The translations under genes were made by a program, and so were the position numbers. From Synechococcales cyanobacterium C42_A2020_086 (lineage in GTDB: Bacteria; Cyanobacteriota; Cyanobacteriia; Elainellales; Elainellaceae), in contig JACYLU010000035.1 of the NCBI GenBank assembly GCA_015272325.1, forward strand, positions 62,001 to 126,000: a stretch of 64,000 nt of DNA. The letters run 5' to 3'. Positions within the stretch are counted from its first letter, which is position 1. Every line of letters begins with the position of its first letter. This document shows positions 8,677-17,926 of the stretch, piece after piece. A model generated the notes under the pieces. That model saw only the letters and a list, made by a program, of their open reading frames with translations, was not told where the DNA came from and made no database searches.

Positions 8677-9933
8677 ATGCTGTCAGCCGCGGAAGCCGAA
8701 GCGTTGATTCTCGACCTGACCCAGCCCCTAGATGCCGGTCGCGATGGCGAGGTGGTGGCTCTCGCTGAGGCAGCCGGGCGAATTCTGGCTCAGGCAGTGA
8801 GCGGACGTCAGGATTTTCCCTACTGGGATAATTCGGCGATGGATGGCTACGCCGTGCGCTATGCCGATGTGCAGCACTGCACCCCCGAATCGCCTATAAC
8901 ATTGGAGATTATTGAAGAAATTCCGGCTGGCTACGTGCCCCAACACACTGTACAGCCCGGGCAGGCCGCTCGCATCCTCACCGGCTCGATGCTGCCCAGC
9001 GGAGCCGACACCATTGTAATTCAGGAAAATACCCAGCGAGTGGGAAATCGGGTGACGATCTTGGCAGCACCTCAACCCCAGGCATTCGTACGGCATCGCG
9101 GCGAGTTTTACCAGGCGGGTCGTCCGCTGTTGCCGGCTGGAATTCGGCTCACCGCTCCTGATATTGCGGTATTGGCAACGGCACAGTGCATTCAAGTGCC
9201 AGTCTTTCGTCGGCCGCGTGTGGCCATTTTGTCTACCGGTAGTGAGCTGATCAGCCCGGATCAGCCGCTGCAGCCCGGACAGATCATCGACTCGAATCAA
9301 TATGCCTTGGCAGCCCTGGTTGCGGCCGCCGGAGCAGCACCCCTCCCTCTCGGCATTGTCCCCGATCAGCCGCAGGCGTTGCGCGAAGCCATCGCCGCCG
9401 CTGTGACTAAAGCCGATATTGTGCTCTCATCGGGAGGCGTCTCGGTAGGCGACTATGACTATGTCGATCGCATCCTGACAGAGTTAGGCGCTAAAATTCA
9501 CATTCGCTCGGTTGCTGTGAAGCCCGGAAAACCGCTCACGGTGGCGACTTTTGACCCTACTGACTCGCAGGACCCGCAACGACCAACGCTCTATTTTGGG
9601 TTACCCGGTAATCCAGTGTCGGCTCTAGTCACTTTCTGGCGATTTGTCCAGCCGGCCCTCCGCAAATGCTCGGGACTCGCACAGGGCTGGCAACCGCTGA
9701 TTGTGTCTGCTCGCACCCAACGAGAGCTACGCTCTGACGGTCAACGAGAATCCTATATCTGGGGGCGGCTGCATCCGGTTACGGGCAGCTACGAGTTTCA
9801 GCCTGCAGGCGGTGCCCACAGCTCTGGAAACTTGATCAACCTAGCGCAAACCAATGCCCTGGCTATCCTCACTGCCGGATTACCTCCGTTGGCAGCAGGA
9901 GCCGAAGTGCCCGTAATGCGAATCGACACCTGA
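8677..9933 (+). CDS. moeA: Molybdopterin molybdenumtransferase MoeA
   Basis: The protein has 418 residues, the usual length. MoeA inserts molybdate into adenylylated molybdopterin to make the molybdenum cofactor. Hallmarks are NSAMDGYAVRYADV in domain I, TGSMLPSGADTIVIQE, RHRGEF, the MPT-binding segment ILSTGSELI, SSGGVSVGDYDYV, VAVKPGKPLTVATF and FGLPGNPVSALVTF. The protein looks complete. No other moa/moe genes are nearby, so it stands alone. Cyanobacteria use this cofactor chiefly for nitrate reductase. Confidence 0.95.
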   Translation: MLSAAEAEALILDLTQPLDAGRDGEVVALAEAAGRILAQAVSGRQDFPYWDNSAMDGYAVRYADVQHCTPESPITLEIIEEIPAGYVPQHTVQPGQAARILTGSMLPSGADTIVIQENTQRVGNRVTILAAPQPQAFVRHRGEFYQAGRPLLPAGIRLTAPDIAVLATAQCIQVPVFRRPRVAILSTGSELISPDQPLQPGQIIDSNQYALAALVAAAGAAPLPLGIVPDQPQALREAIAAAVTKADIVLSSGGVSVGDYDYVDRILTELGAKIHIRSVAVKPGKPLTVATFDPTDSQDPQRPTLYFGLPGNPVSALVTFWRFVQPALRKCSGLAQGWQPLIVSARTQRELRSDGQRESYIWGRLHPVTGSYEFQPAGGAHSSGNLINLAQTNALAILTAGLPPLAAGAEVPVMRIDT

Positions 9934-10012
9934 AGCGAGGTAGCCAATCCAGTTCTCTTCGCGGTTCGTATTGCAATCAACTGGAAAGAACTCGAAGGGA
10001 GAGAAGTTCAAA

Positions 10013-10612
10013 ATGCCTATACGCTTCATGCGCCTGATCATGGCTGCTGGTTTAGCTGCCCTAGGGACAATTGCAGCTCAGCATCCCAGTCTTGCCCAAT
10101 TTAGCCCTGGTTATAGTCCGCCAGTGATGCCAAGCTGGTATGACTACGGGATTCTGCGACAGCAAACTATTAATGGGGCAGACGGAGAGGAACTGATTCA
10201 GGAATATGAAGAGTACGAGCCTCAACCTGAGAACCCGTTTGCGACCGAGTTCAGTGCTTCTCCAGGGACATCTCTGCCTTCAACAGCCATCCCCTTACTG
10301 CAACAGCAGGGTACTTTGCAGGCAGGCGACTCTGTCATCCCAATCGACGGTAGCTTTTACGATCAGTACACTTTCACAGGTCAAGCTGGACAAACAGTAA
10401 CGCTGTGGATGCAAAGCAGCGAATTCGATACCTACCTTGCTGTGGTCGATGCCAACGGTCAGGTTTTGGCAGAAAACGATGACCTCAACAGCAGCACAAC
10501 CAACTCCGCAATCACGCTGACGTTGGCTGAAGATGGCATCTACACGATCATCGCCAACACCTCAGCGGGCGGCGAAACCGGGCAATATGTGGTGGGTGCG
10601 GCAGCTTGGTAG
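10013..10612 (+). CDS. Secreted PPC-domain protein
   Basis: The protein has 199 residues from the ATG at 10013, which follows a GGGAGAG ribosome binding site. A longer reading from a TTG at 9971 would add 14 polar residues in front of the signal peptide and is unlikely. The first 29 residues form a signal peptide ending near SLAQ. Residues from about 110 form one PPC domain: YDQYTFTGQAGQTVTLWM, FDTYLAVVDANGQVLAENDD and YTIIANTSAGGETGQYVV, a near-consensus version. The middle is acidic and Gln/Pro-rich. It is probably periplasmic or extracellular, with no catalytic domain. tRNA-Thr follows 71 bases downstream. Confidence 0.85.
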   Translation: MPIRFMRLIMAAGLAALGTIAAQHPSLAQFSPGYSPPVMPSWYDYGILRQQTINGADGEELIQEYEEYEPQPENPFATEFSASPGTSLPSTAIPLLQQQGTLQAGDSVIPIDGSFYDQYTFTGQAGQTVTLWMQSSEFDTYLAVVDANGQVLAENDDLNSSTTNSAITLTLAEDGIYTIIANTSAGGETGQYVVGAAAW

Positions 10613-10683
10613 CAAGGCATGTTCCCAAACGGCAAACTCAAGTTGCAGTCGATCCGCTGAATGCTATACTGGTTAACTGTCAT

Positions 10684-10755
10684 GCCGGTGTAGCTCAGCG
10701 GTAGAGCACTCGATTCGTAATCGAGCGGTCGTGAGTTCAAATCTCATCACCGGCT
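10684..10755 (+). tRNA. tRNA-Thr (anticodon CGU)
   Basis: This 72-nt cloverleaf has an acceptor stem GCCGGTG/CACCGGC, D-arm GCTC/GAGC, anticodon stem CTCGA/TCGAG enclosing TTCGTAA, and T-arm GTGAG/CTCAT with TTCAAAT. The anticodon CGT reads ACG (Thr). The CCA end is not encoded. Confidence 0.97.
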
Positions 10756-11098
10756 TTGAGGCAAACAGAAGCATTGCAGATCAGGCAAGAGAGTACCTTG
10801 CCCCAAAGCTGTCATGAGATTGACTGTAGACGGTTGCTGGACAGTTGCAGAGATAATTGCTGCAGAGATAACCGCACCTCGAACCGGACAGGGGAAGGAT
10901 AGTCCAATCGTGATGGTTTAGTTGTGATGGTTTAGTTGTGACAATTTACGGTTGGATACAAGCACTATTAGGAATAAAGTCCTTCTACCTATTCTCTTTG
11001 TCACAATTTCAGTATCTTCTTTAATTACAAACTCACGTTCACGCGGCAATTCTGTTTTGAGTAAGTTAGAACTGAGCGCCGAGTGCTCAATACCTTCC
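10756..11098. other. Spacer with two tandem duplications
   Basis: No convincing gene. It contains a degenerate 15-bp pair (10847-10861, 10862-10876, sharing GCAGAGATAA) and the perfect 14-bp pair at 10910-10937, then runs into the GUN4 remnant. A weak plus-strand frame continues through 10952-11098 but has no family features. Confidence 0.5.
10910..10937. repeat. Perfect 14-bp tandem duplication
   Basis: GTGATGGTTTAGTT is repeated exactly, followed by the start of a third copy (GTGA). Confidence 0.95.
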
Positions 11099-11260
11099 AT
11101 GTCTTCCTACCAGGAAACCACCAAACGCCTTGATCCAACGCTAGAAGCAGAACTGCGAGCGCTAAACCAAACCGTGCAAACCTCGCGCTATCAGCAGCTC
11201 GAAGCGTATTTGCAAAACCAGCAATGGAAGCAAGCGGACTCCGAAACCTATCGATTTTAG
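11099..11260 (+). pseudogene. Truncated GUN4-like remnant
   Basis: A 53-codon frame from ATG 11099 ends at TAG 11258-11260. Its last part, SRYQQLEAYLQNQQWKQADS followed by ETYRF, matches the start of the GUN4 porphyrin-binding domain, in which the two first helices read roughly Y-x-x-L-x-x-x-L-x-x-x-x-W-x-x-A-D-x-E-T-x-R-L/M. A real GUN4 domain needs about 110 more residues, including the tetrapyrrole-binding groove, and nothing like it follows in any frame. The upstream residues resemble the linker that precedes GUN4 domains in multi-domain proteins. This is best read as a decayed fragment, not a functional magnesium-chelatase activator. The assignment rests on about 25 residues. Confidence 0.55.
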
Positions 11261-11549
11261 AGGGCGCACAGAGGGCGTCGCCTTCCCGCAGGGTAGCAGG
11301 CTAGACAAAAGATTCAGTGCTTTTCAGCGTACTTACTTTGATGTCCTGCGATTCATGTGTGGGCGGAGCAGGCAACCAGCCGACACAGCAAATTGACAGC
11401 CCCGATTTCCTCCTAAAGTTGATGCCTGCTGCCTCTCCTTCCTAGGGTGGACCTACGGCACTGCATCTCTGTCGTTCGGATGTTTTGGGTCGCTATCGCT
11501 CTGTGTTTCAGTAGTGAAAGCTACAAAATTACAGCAAATTTGAGGTTGT

Positions 11550-12449
11550 ATGGTAACGGCTAATCAGGACGCTTCAGCACTAGAGCCAAGTCCAGCGGCA
11601 GACAACTCTACGGTAAGCAACGATACGCCTGAGCAGGTGACGCCCCATCTCGACTCCAACCGCCAGCTCGTGATCATCGGCGGCGCAGAAGATAAAGAAG
11701 GCGACTGTCAGATTCTCAGGGAATTTGTGCGGCGAGCAGGCGGCATGCAGGCTCGGATTGTCGTGATGACGGTAGCCACGGGATTGCCGGGCGAGGTTGG
11801 CGAAACCTATATCAATGTCTTTAACCGCCTCGGCGTCGAAGATGTGCAGGTGGTCGATACCGCCCGTCGCGAAGACGCCAGCGATGCTCGCGCCCTCGAA
11901 AAAGTGCAGCAGGCTACCGGCATTTTCTTTACCGGCGGCAATCAAGCCCGAATCACAGAACTGCTCAAGGATACAGAACTCGACGCAGCCTTACACGAGT
12001 GCTACGCTCGCGGTGTAGTGATCGCTGGAACGAGTGCTGGAGCGGCGATGATGCCCGACACAATGATTGTGGAAGGCGAAGGAGAAACCAACCCCCGCAT
12101 GGAAGTTGTACACATGGATCAGGGTATGGGCTTTTTGCCGGGTGTCGTGATCGACCAGCACTTTGCTCAACGCGGTCGCTTGGGGCGTCTGCTCTCGGCT
12201 TTGGCGCAGCAGCCGGCGATCCTTGGCTTTGGCATCGACGAGAATACGGCAATTGCGGTGAACGGCAACGAGATCGAGGTGATTGGTGAAGGAGCCGTGA
12301 CCGTGGTGGATGTGGAGAACATTACCCATATCAATGTCGATGAACTGCTGCGGGACGAGCCGCTGGCAATCTGCAATGCCAAGCTGCATATTCTGCCCCA
12401 CGGCTATAAATTTGACCTCGAGAAGCGGTCGCCGCGCTGGCAGTCTTAA
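11550..12449 (+). CDS. cphB: Cyanophycinase
   Basis: The protein has 299 residues. It is a peptidase family S51 serine exopeptidase that cleaves the storage polymer cyanophycin to beta-Asp-Arg dipeptides. Seen: LVIIGGAEDKEGDCQILREF at the start of the fold, FFTGGNQARI, the nucleophile in AGTSAGAAMM (Ser about residue 162), MGFLPGVVIDQHFAQRGRLG and LGFGIDENTAIAV. The first 35 residues are a non-conserved acidic leader. In most cyanobacteria cphA (cyanophycin synthetase) follows directly; here the gene is followed by a terminator and then ndhF. cphA must be elsewhere or absent. Confidence 0.93.
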   Translation: MVTANQDASALEPSPAADNSTVSNDTPEQVTPHLDSNRQLVIIGGAEDKEGDCQILREFVRRAGGMQARIVVMTVATGLPGEVGETYINVFNRLGVEDVQVVDTARREDASDARALEKVQQATGIFFTGGNQARITELLKDTELDAALHECYARGVVIAGTSAGAAMMPDTMIVEGEGETNPRMEVVHMDQGMGFLPGVVIDQHFAQRGRLGRLLSALAQQPAILGFGIDENTAIAVNGNEIEVIGEGAVTVVDVENITHINVDELLRDEPLAICNAKLHILPHGYKFDLEKRSPRWQS

Positions 12450-12543
12450 CCCGGGTTGACGGACAACCGAGCGTTCCGGGTGGCGTTTCACCGTTTAGCC
12501 CGTCGGTTAGGTTCTGACTGGTCCTAAACTTGCTTCTAATTCG

Positions 12544-12572
12544 TCCATCTCCTAGGTAGGGGATGGATTTTT
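12544..12572 (+). terminator. Rho-independent terminator after cphB
   Basis: A 9-bp stem TCCATCTCC / GGGGATGGA with one G-T pair and a TAGGTA loop is followed by TTTTT. It lies 95 bases after the cphB stop, so cphB is transcribed apart from ndhF. Confidence 0.75.
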
Positions 12573-12606
12573 GACTAGAAATTGTGCGTGGCAACTCTTG
12601 CTCTAT

Positions 12607-12630
12607 TCTCTAGACTGCTCTCTAAACTGC
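12607..12630. repeat. 12-bp tandem duplication
   Basis: TCTCTAGACTGC is followed directly by TCTCTAAACTGC (11 of 12 identical). Confidence 0.85.
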
Positions 12631-12756
12631 CTGTCGTCCCAGAGTAGACCCAGCCTGCTGCCAGACGGACCCGTCCGTTACCCTGAATCAGCAAAATGGG
12701 TATTCTATGAATCAGACTTTTATGATTTTCTCCTCAATCATGACTTTAATCATGGA

Positions 12757-12826
12757 GTTTTCTCTATAGGCTTTTCTACAGATTCAGTTTTCTCTATAGG
12801 CTTCTATAGGCTTTTCTACAGATTTA
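12757..12826. repeat. 30/40-bp imperfect tandem repeat upstream of ndhF
   Basis: Copy 1 (12757-12786) and copy 2 (12787-12826) both begin GTTTTCTCTATAGGCTT and end TTTTCTACAGATT. Copy 2 carries an internal 10-bp re-duplication of CTTCTATAGG. The block is in the cphB-ndhF spacer, within a 124-codon frame that I do not believe is coding. Confidence 0.85.
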
Positions 12827-12944
12827 TAGATGCATTTTGTAACAAGGCAGGTTTACCGTTTGAAGAGCAGGGAACGGCTCTCAGAGGTGGTCTATTTCGG
12901 TTTGCTTCCCAAGCTATGCCCTGTGTAAGAGTTCAAACAACTTA

Positions 12945-12970
12945 GCCTTAGTTTAAGAATCTTCTAAGGC
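12945..12970. promoter_or_regulatory. Inverted repeat upstream of ndhF
   Basis: GCCTTAG (12945-12951) and CTAAGGC (12964-12970) are exact inverse complements. The 12-base spacer itself contains the palindrome AAGAATCTT. The element sits 66 bases before the ndhF ATG and could be an operator or an mRNA 5' hairpin. No specific regulator can be named. Confidence 0.45.
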
Positions 12971-13036
12971 AGGTATGTGTCACAATGTAAACGGTTTTGC
13001 CAACTCAGATGGAATGCGATGGAGTAGGCGTGAGTC

Positions 13037-15106
13037 ATGGAACCACTATATGAGTACGCCTGGTTAATTCCCGTCCTGCCATTGGCGGGCGCGATGCTGC
13101 TAGGTTTGGGTTTAATTTCGTTCAACAAGACAGTCAACCAAATCCGCAAAGGAAGCGCGGTGTTCATTGTTTCCCTCTTGGGTGCGGCAATGGTGCTGTC
13201 TTTTTTGCTGCTAGGGAGTCAAATTCAAGGGCATCCTCCCTATACGCGCCTGATTGAATGGGCGGCCGCCGGAGATTTTCACCTCACGATGGGTTACACC
13301 GTCGATCACCTGACGGCAATGATGCTGGTGATCGTGACCACGGTTGCCTTCTTCGTGATGATTTACACCGACGGCTACATGGCTCACGACCCAGGCTATG
13401 TGCGCTTTTATGCTTATTTGAGTCTGTTTAGCTCGTCTATGTTGGGCCTGGTAGTCAGCCCTAACTTGCTGCAAGTGTATGTGTTCTGGGAACTGGTGGG
13501 CATGTGCTCCTACCTGTTGATTGGCTTCTGGTATGACCGCAAGGCGGCAGCCGATGCCTGTCAGAAAGCGTTTGTCACGAACCGGGTGGGCGACTTTGGG
13601 CTGCTGCTGGGCATCTTGGCTCTTTTCTGGGCCACCGGCAGCTTTGAATTTGACATCATGGGTGAACGCCTAGGCGAGCTGGTGCAAACCGGAGCGCTGG
13701 GGTCTGGACTGGCAGCCCTATTCGCGATTCTAGTCTTCTTGGGACCCGTAGCCAAATCAGCGCAGGTGCCGCTGCATGTGTGGCTGCCGGACGCCATGGA
13801 AGGTCCGACGCCGATCTCGGCTCTAATTCACGCGGCAACGATGGTGGCTGCTGGGGTGTTTCTGATTGCCCGCATGTACCCGGTGTTCGAGCATGTGCCC
13901 TCAGCCATGAACGTGATTGCTTGGACCGGGGCTGTAACCGCCTTTATTGGGGCTACCACCGCGATTACCCAGAATGACATCAAGAAGGGCTTGGCCTACT
14001 CCACGATGTCGCAGCTCGGCTACATGGTGATGGCGATGGGCGTCGGAGCTTACGGCGCTGGACTGTTTCACCTGATGACCCACGCCTACTTCAAGGCGAT
14101 GTTGTTTTTAGGCTCGGGTTCAGTGATCCACGGCATGGAAGCGGTGGTTGGTCACGATCCCACCCTGGCGCAAGATATGCGGCTGATGGGCGGTCTGCGC
14201 AAGTACATGCCGATTACTGCTATTACCTTTCTGATTGGCACCTTGGCGATTTGCGGGATTCCGCCCTTTGCAGGCTTCTGGTCCAAAGATGAGATCCTGG
14301 GAGCGACGTTTGCAGCCAACCCAGCGCTTTGGGGCATCGGCTGGCTAACGGCGGGCATTACCGCCTTCTATATGTTCCGCATGTACTTCAGCACCTTCGA
14401 GGGCAGCTTCCGCGGCAACGACGGCGAGATCAAGCGGCAGCTCAAGGTGGCAGAGCTACAGCGCATGGGGCTGTCTCTCGGTCCGGGGGCGATGAACCCA
14501 CAAGAGCTGACGATGGATGCAGAGGTCGATGAGCATGACGCTAGCAATCATCATCACAGCAGTTCCCCCCACGAGTCGCCGATTACAATGACGCTGCCGC
14601 TGATTGCGCTGGCGATTCCCTCGATTGTGATTGGTTTGGTGGGTACCCCCTTCGCCAACTACTTTGAAGCTTTCATCCATCCGCCGGGCGAGATCATCGA
14701 AGGGATTCCCTCCGAGGTGGAGTGGGGCGAGTTCCTGACGATGGGCGGCAGTTCGGTTGGGGTGGCTCTGATTGGCATTACCTTAGCCTCGCTGATGTAC
14801 CTCAGCCGCAAGATTGACCCGGCTGCCATTGCCAAGCAGATTGAGCCGCTCTACAAGCTCTCCCTCAACAAGTGGTACTTCGATGATGTTTACGAAGTTC
14901 TGTTCGTGCAGGGTAGCCGTCGTTTGGCTCGTCAGGTGATGGAGGTAGACCTGCGCATCGTTGACGGCTTCGTGAATCTGGCTGGCTTTGTGACCTTGGT
15001 GACTGGCGAAGCGCTGAAGTATCTGGAAACGGGGCGGGCGCAGTTCTATGCCTTGATTGTGTTTGGCGCCGTTTTAGGTCTTGTGTTGCTGTCCGGGGTT
15101 ACCTGA
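13037..15106 (+). CDS. ndhF: NAD(P)H-quinone oxidoreductase subunit 5 (NdhF)
   Basis: The protein has 689 residues, close to NdhF1 of other cyanobacteria. It is a thylakoid antiporter-like proton-pumping subunit of the NDH-1 complex, used in respiration and cyclic electron flow. Seen: the N-terminal LFSSSMLGLVVSPNLLQVYV helix, the conserved Glu in FWELVGMCSYLLIGFW, the Lys-containing VPLHVWLPDAMEGPTPISAL, THAYFKAMLFLGSGSVIH, and the C-terminal lateral-helix extension after about residue 500. It is followed 96 bases later by ndhD on the same strand. This ndhF-ndhD order is the NDH-1L arrangement (NdhD1/NdhF1) rather than the CO2-uptake ndhF3-ndhD3 type, because no ndh/cup partner genes follow. 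Confidence 0.96.
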   Translation: MEPLYEYAWLIPVLPLAGAMLLGLGLISFNKTVNQIRKGSAVFIVSLLGAAMVLSFLLLGSQIQGHPPYTRLIEWAAAGDFHLTMGYTVDHLTAMMLVIVTTVAFFVMIYTDGYMAHDPGYVRFYAYLSLFSSSMLGLVVSPNLLQVYVFWELVGMCSYLLIGFWYDRKAAADACQKAFVTNRVGDFGLLLGILALFWATGSFEFDIMGERLGELVQTGALGSGLAALFAILVFLGPVAKSAQVPLHVWLPDAMEGPTPISALIHAATMVAAGVFLIARMYPVFEHVPSAMNVIAWTGAVTAFIGATTAITQNDIKKGLAYSTMSQLGYMVMAMGVGAYGAGLFHLMTHAYFKAMLFLGSGSVIHGMEAVVGHDPTLAQDMRLMGGLRKYMPITAITFLIGTLAICGIPPFAGFWSKDEILGATFAANPALWGIGWLTAGITAFYMFRMYFSTFEGSFRGNDGEIKRQLKVAELQRMGLSLGPGAMNPQELTMDAEVDEHDASNHHHSSSPHESPITMTLPLIALAIPSIVIGLVGTPFANYFEAFIHPPGEIIEGIPSEVEWGEFLTMGGSSVGVALIGITLASLMYLSRKIDPAAIAKQIEPLYKLSLNKWYFDDVYEVLFVQGSRRLARQVMEVDLRIVDGFVNLAGFVTLVTGEALKYLETGRAQFYALIVFGAVLGLVLLSGVT

Positions 15107-15202
15107 TGTTGGCGGGGGATCTGTGCGGCTGTCTACTTTACTTGAAGCAGCCGATGTAGCGGGTCCCCAACGACTCGATATCACTGCACATAACAATCTG
15201 CA

Positions 15203-16798
15203 ATGAATACTACTGATTTTCCTTGGTTGACGACCGCCATTCTGTTCCCGTTTTTGGCGTCGCTGCTGATTCCGTTCATCCCCGACAAAGAGGGCAAAAC
15301 CGTTCGCTGGTATGCCCTTGTGGTAGGGCTGATCGACTTTGCGATTCTGGTGTACGCCTTCTACACCCAGTACGACATGTCGAACCCGGGATTGCAGCTC
15401 GTAGAAAGCTACTCCTGGGTTGAGTCCCTCGATCTGCGCTGGTCGGTTGGGGCAGACGGGCTATCGATGCCGCTGATTCTGCTCACTGGCTTTATCACGA
15501 CGCTGGCGATTCTGGCGTCTTGGCCGGTGACCCTGAAGCCAAAGCTGTTCTACTTCCTGATGCTGGCGATGTACAGCGGGCAGCTCGGCGTGTTTGCCGT
15601 GCAGGACATGCTGCTGTTCTTCCTGATGTGGGAGCTGGAGCTGATTCCGGTTTACCTGCTGTTGGCGATCTGGGGCGGCAAAAAGCGGCTCTATGCGGCA
15701 ACAAAGTTTATTCTCTACACGGCAGGCGGCTCGCTGTTCATTCTGGTGGCGGCGCTAGCCATGGCCTTCTACGGCGACACCGTCACCTTCGACATGCGAG
15801 CGCTGATGAATAAGGAGTACGCTCTGAACTTTCAGCTCCTTACCTACGGTGCCTTCTTGATTGCCTACGCGGTGAAGCTGCCGATTTTCCCGCTGCATAC
15901 CTGGCTCCCCGACGCTCACGGCGAAGCAACCGCTCCCGTTCACATGCTGCTGGCAGGCATTCTGCTGAAGATGGGCGGCTATGCCCTGATCCGCATGAAT
16001 GTGGAGATGCTGCCGGACGCCCATGTGTACTTCGCGCCCATTCTGGTGATTTTGGGTGTGGTCAACATTATTTATGCGGCGCTCACCTCTTTTGCTCAGC
16101 GCAACCTGAAGCGAAAGATCGCCTATTCCTCGATTTCCCACATGGGCTTTGTGCTGATTGGTATTGCCTCATTTACCGACCTAGGTCTGAGCGGCGCAAT
16201 GCTGCAAATGGTCTCCCACGGACTGATTGGGGCGAGCCTGTTCTTCCTGGTCGGCTCCACCTATGACCGCACCCACACGCTGATCCTGGATGAAATGGGC
16301 GGCGTCGGCAAGAAAATGCCCAAGATTTTCGCCATGTTTACCGCCTGCTCGCTGGCCTCGCTAGCATTGCCAGGAATGAGCGGCTTTGTGGCAGAGGTCA
16401 TGGTGTTTGTCGGCTTTGCTACCAGCGATGCCTACAGCCAGCTCTTTAAGGTCATTGTGGTAACGCTGGCTGCCGTTGGCGTGATTCTGACGCCCATCTA
16501 TCTTCTGTCGATGCTGCGGGAGATCTTCTACGGTCCCGAAAACAAAGAGCTGACTTCTCACGAGGTGCTAGTGGATGCCGAACCCCGCGAGGTGTTCATC
16601 ATCGCCTGCTTGCTGATCCCGATCATTGGCATTGGCTTCTACCCCAAGCTGATCACCCAAATCTACGATGTCAAGACTATCGCTGTTACCGCCAAACTCG
16701 AAGATTCCCTCACGGCGCTGGCAGAGCAGCAGACCCGGACGCGACCGCTGGCACTACAGCCGTCGTCAGCTCCAGTAGTGGCTCCGTTGATTCAGTAG
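15203..16798 (+). CDS. ndhD1: NAD(P)H-quinone oxidoreductase subunit 4 (NdhD1)
   Basis: The protein has 531 residues. This is the proton-pumping membrane subunit of NDH-1. Key motifs are [20 protein letters not shown] with the essential Glu, [20 protein letters not shown] with the functional Lys, and [20 protein letters not shown]. It is adjacent to ndhF, which supports assignment to the respiratory NDH-1L complex. A second ndhD lies on the opposite strand at 49.6-51.3 kb; the two share long identical stretches. A terminator follows the stop by about 45 bases. Confidence 0.95.
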   Translation: MNTTDFPWLTTAILFPFLASLLIPFIPDKEGKTVRWYALVVGLIDFAILVYAFYTQYDMSNPGLQLVESYSWVESLDLRWSVGADGLSMPLILLTGFITTLAILASWPVTLKPKLFYFLMLAMYSGQLGVFAVQDMLLFFLMWELELIPVYLLLAIWGGKKRLYAATKFILYTAGGSLFILVAALAMAFYGDTVTFDMRALMNKEYALNFQLLTYGAFLIAYAVKLPIFPLHTWLPDAHGEATAPVHMLLAGILLKMGGYALIRMNVEMLPDAHVYFAPILVILGVVNIIYAALTSFAQRNLKRKIAYSSISHMGFVLIGIASFTDLGLSGAMLQMVSHGLIGASLFFLVGSTYDRTHTLILDEMGGVGKKMPKIFAMFTACSLASLALPGMSGFVAEVMVFVGFATSDAYSQLFKVIVVTLAAVGVILTPIYLLSMLREIFYGPENKELTSHEVLVDAEPREVFIIACLLIPIIGIGFYPKLITQIYDVKTIAVTAKLEDSLTALAEQQTRTRPLALQPSSAPVVAPLIQ

Positions 16799-16843
16799 TA
16801 CATCAATACGTCTGACAAAACGTTTGGCGAAACCGTCTATCCT

Positions 16844-16879
16844 CCAGTCTGGCTTATGTCAGGCTGGTTTTTCTTTTCT
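16844..16879 (+). terminator. Terminator after ndhD1, overlapping the mutM stop
   Basis: An 8-bp stem CCAGTCTG / CAGGCTGG (one G-T pair) with an 8-nt loop is followed by TTTTTCTTTTCTTTTT. The TAA stop of the convergent mutM gene (16854-16856) lies inside the hairpin loop, so the two genes meet in this element. Confidence 0.8.
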
Positions 16880-17798
16880 TTTTCATAGAGTCGTTTATAG
16901 AGCCGGAAACTGCTGACTGAGGGGCTGTCCAATGGGGTTGACACTGGGGACAGAAATGGGACGAGCGCCCCGCTAACTTAATGCGTTCAATGACTCCATC
17001 ACAGATTCGGCACTTCTCTCCTTGGCGGTCATACACCCAGGCTATACCGCCATAGTTGCCGTTAATACCCGAGACATCGCGAAAGTCACTAAAGGTTGTA
17101 CCTCGGGCAGCAATGCTGTCTTGCAGCACTCGTAGGAGGGCTTCCCGAAGCTGAGCAACCTGAGCAGGCAGAAGATCGCAACAGAGCGTCTGCGGCTGAA
17201 TTCGGCTCAAGAACAGGGCTTCATCGGCGTAGATATTGCCCACTCCTGCTACCAGCACCTGATCGAGCAACGCGGTTTTAATCGGGCGCTTCCGATGGGC
17301 TAGGCGGTCCCGCAAATACTCTACAGAAAACGCGGGGGAGAAAGGTTCTGGTCCCAATTGTGCTAGCCCAGTCATAATCTCTTCCGGACGGCAATGGGGC
17401 GGAACCCACCACATTTGCCCAAACGTCCGCTGATCCACAAAGCGCAGCTCCCGTTCCCCAGCAAAAAATAACCGCACTCGGCAGTGCTTCTGGAGCGGCT
17501 CCCCGCGAGACATCCACAAAAGCTGACCCGTCATCCGCAAATGCACTCCCAACCAACCGGCGGCTTCCTCTAAAGGGGTATTTCCTACTCCTGGGCGGCT
17601 CAGCTCTGCTAATAAATACTTGCCTCGCCGGTGCCATTGCCGAATCTGAGCTTGCTGTAGCCCCGCCAAAAAGCCTGCGCTAGAGCCAGGATGAGCAATG
17701 GTGCGATCCAACAGCACCTCCCCTCCCTGAATGGTTTGCTTCAGCGTGACCTGGTTTAAGCCCTGGCGGACCGTTTCAACTTCTGGAAGTTCGGGCAC
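16854..17798 (-). CDS. mutM: Formamidopyrimidine-DNA glycosylase
   Basis: The protein has 314 residues. It removes oxidised purines (8-oxoguanine, FaPy) and nicks the DNA. The N-terminus MPELPEVETVRQGL supplies the catalytic Pro2 and Glu3; HRRGKYLL carries the conserved Lys; DQVLVAGVGNIYADEALFL is the helix-two-turn-helix region; and CRICDGVIERI ... CPQCQ is the four-Cys zinc finger. The tail after the finger, basic and ending SLT, is somewhat longer than usual. It is transcribed alone, convergent with ndhD1. Confidence 0.96.
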   Translation of the reverse strand: MPELPEVETVRQGLNQVTLKQTIQGGEVLLDRTIAHPGSSAGFLAGLQQAQIRQWHRRGKYLLAELSRPGVGNTPLEEAAGWLGVHLRMTGQLLWMSRGEPLQKHCRVRLFFAGERELRFVDQRTFGQMWWVPPHCRPEEIMTGLAQLGPEPFSPAFSVEYLRDRLAHRKRPIKTALLDQVLVAGVGNIYADEALFLSRIQPQTLCCDLLPAQVAQLREALLRVLQDSIAARGTTFSDFRDVSGINGNYGGIAWVYDRQGEKCRICDGVIERIKLAGRSSHFCPQCQPHWTAPQSAVSGSINDSMKKKRKTSLT

Positions 17799-17862
17799 TG
17801 TCTGATTACTAATCTGAACCTACCAATTGAATCATTTGGATCATTGGATCATCAACTAAATC

Positions 17863-17892
17863 GAAGCTGTTTCACTAGAAGCTGTTGCACTA
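17863..17892. repeat. 15-bp tandem duplication
   Basis: GAAGCTGTTTCACTA is followed by GAAGCTGTTGCACTA (14 of 15 identical), upstream of mutM. Confidence 0.9.
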
Positions 17893-17926
17893 TCAGCCGG
17901 CTGGATTAGCTTGCTAGAACAACAAA

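Noticed and set aside
12571-12945. A 124-codon open frame between cphB and ndhF
   Set aside because: It overlaps the cphB terminator tail and an imperfect tandem repeat block, has no ribosome binding site and an unbiological composition.
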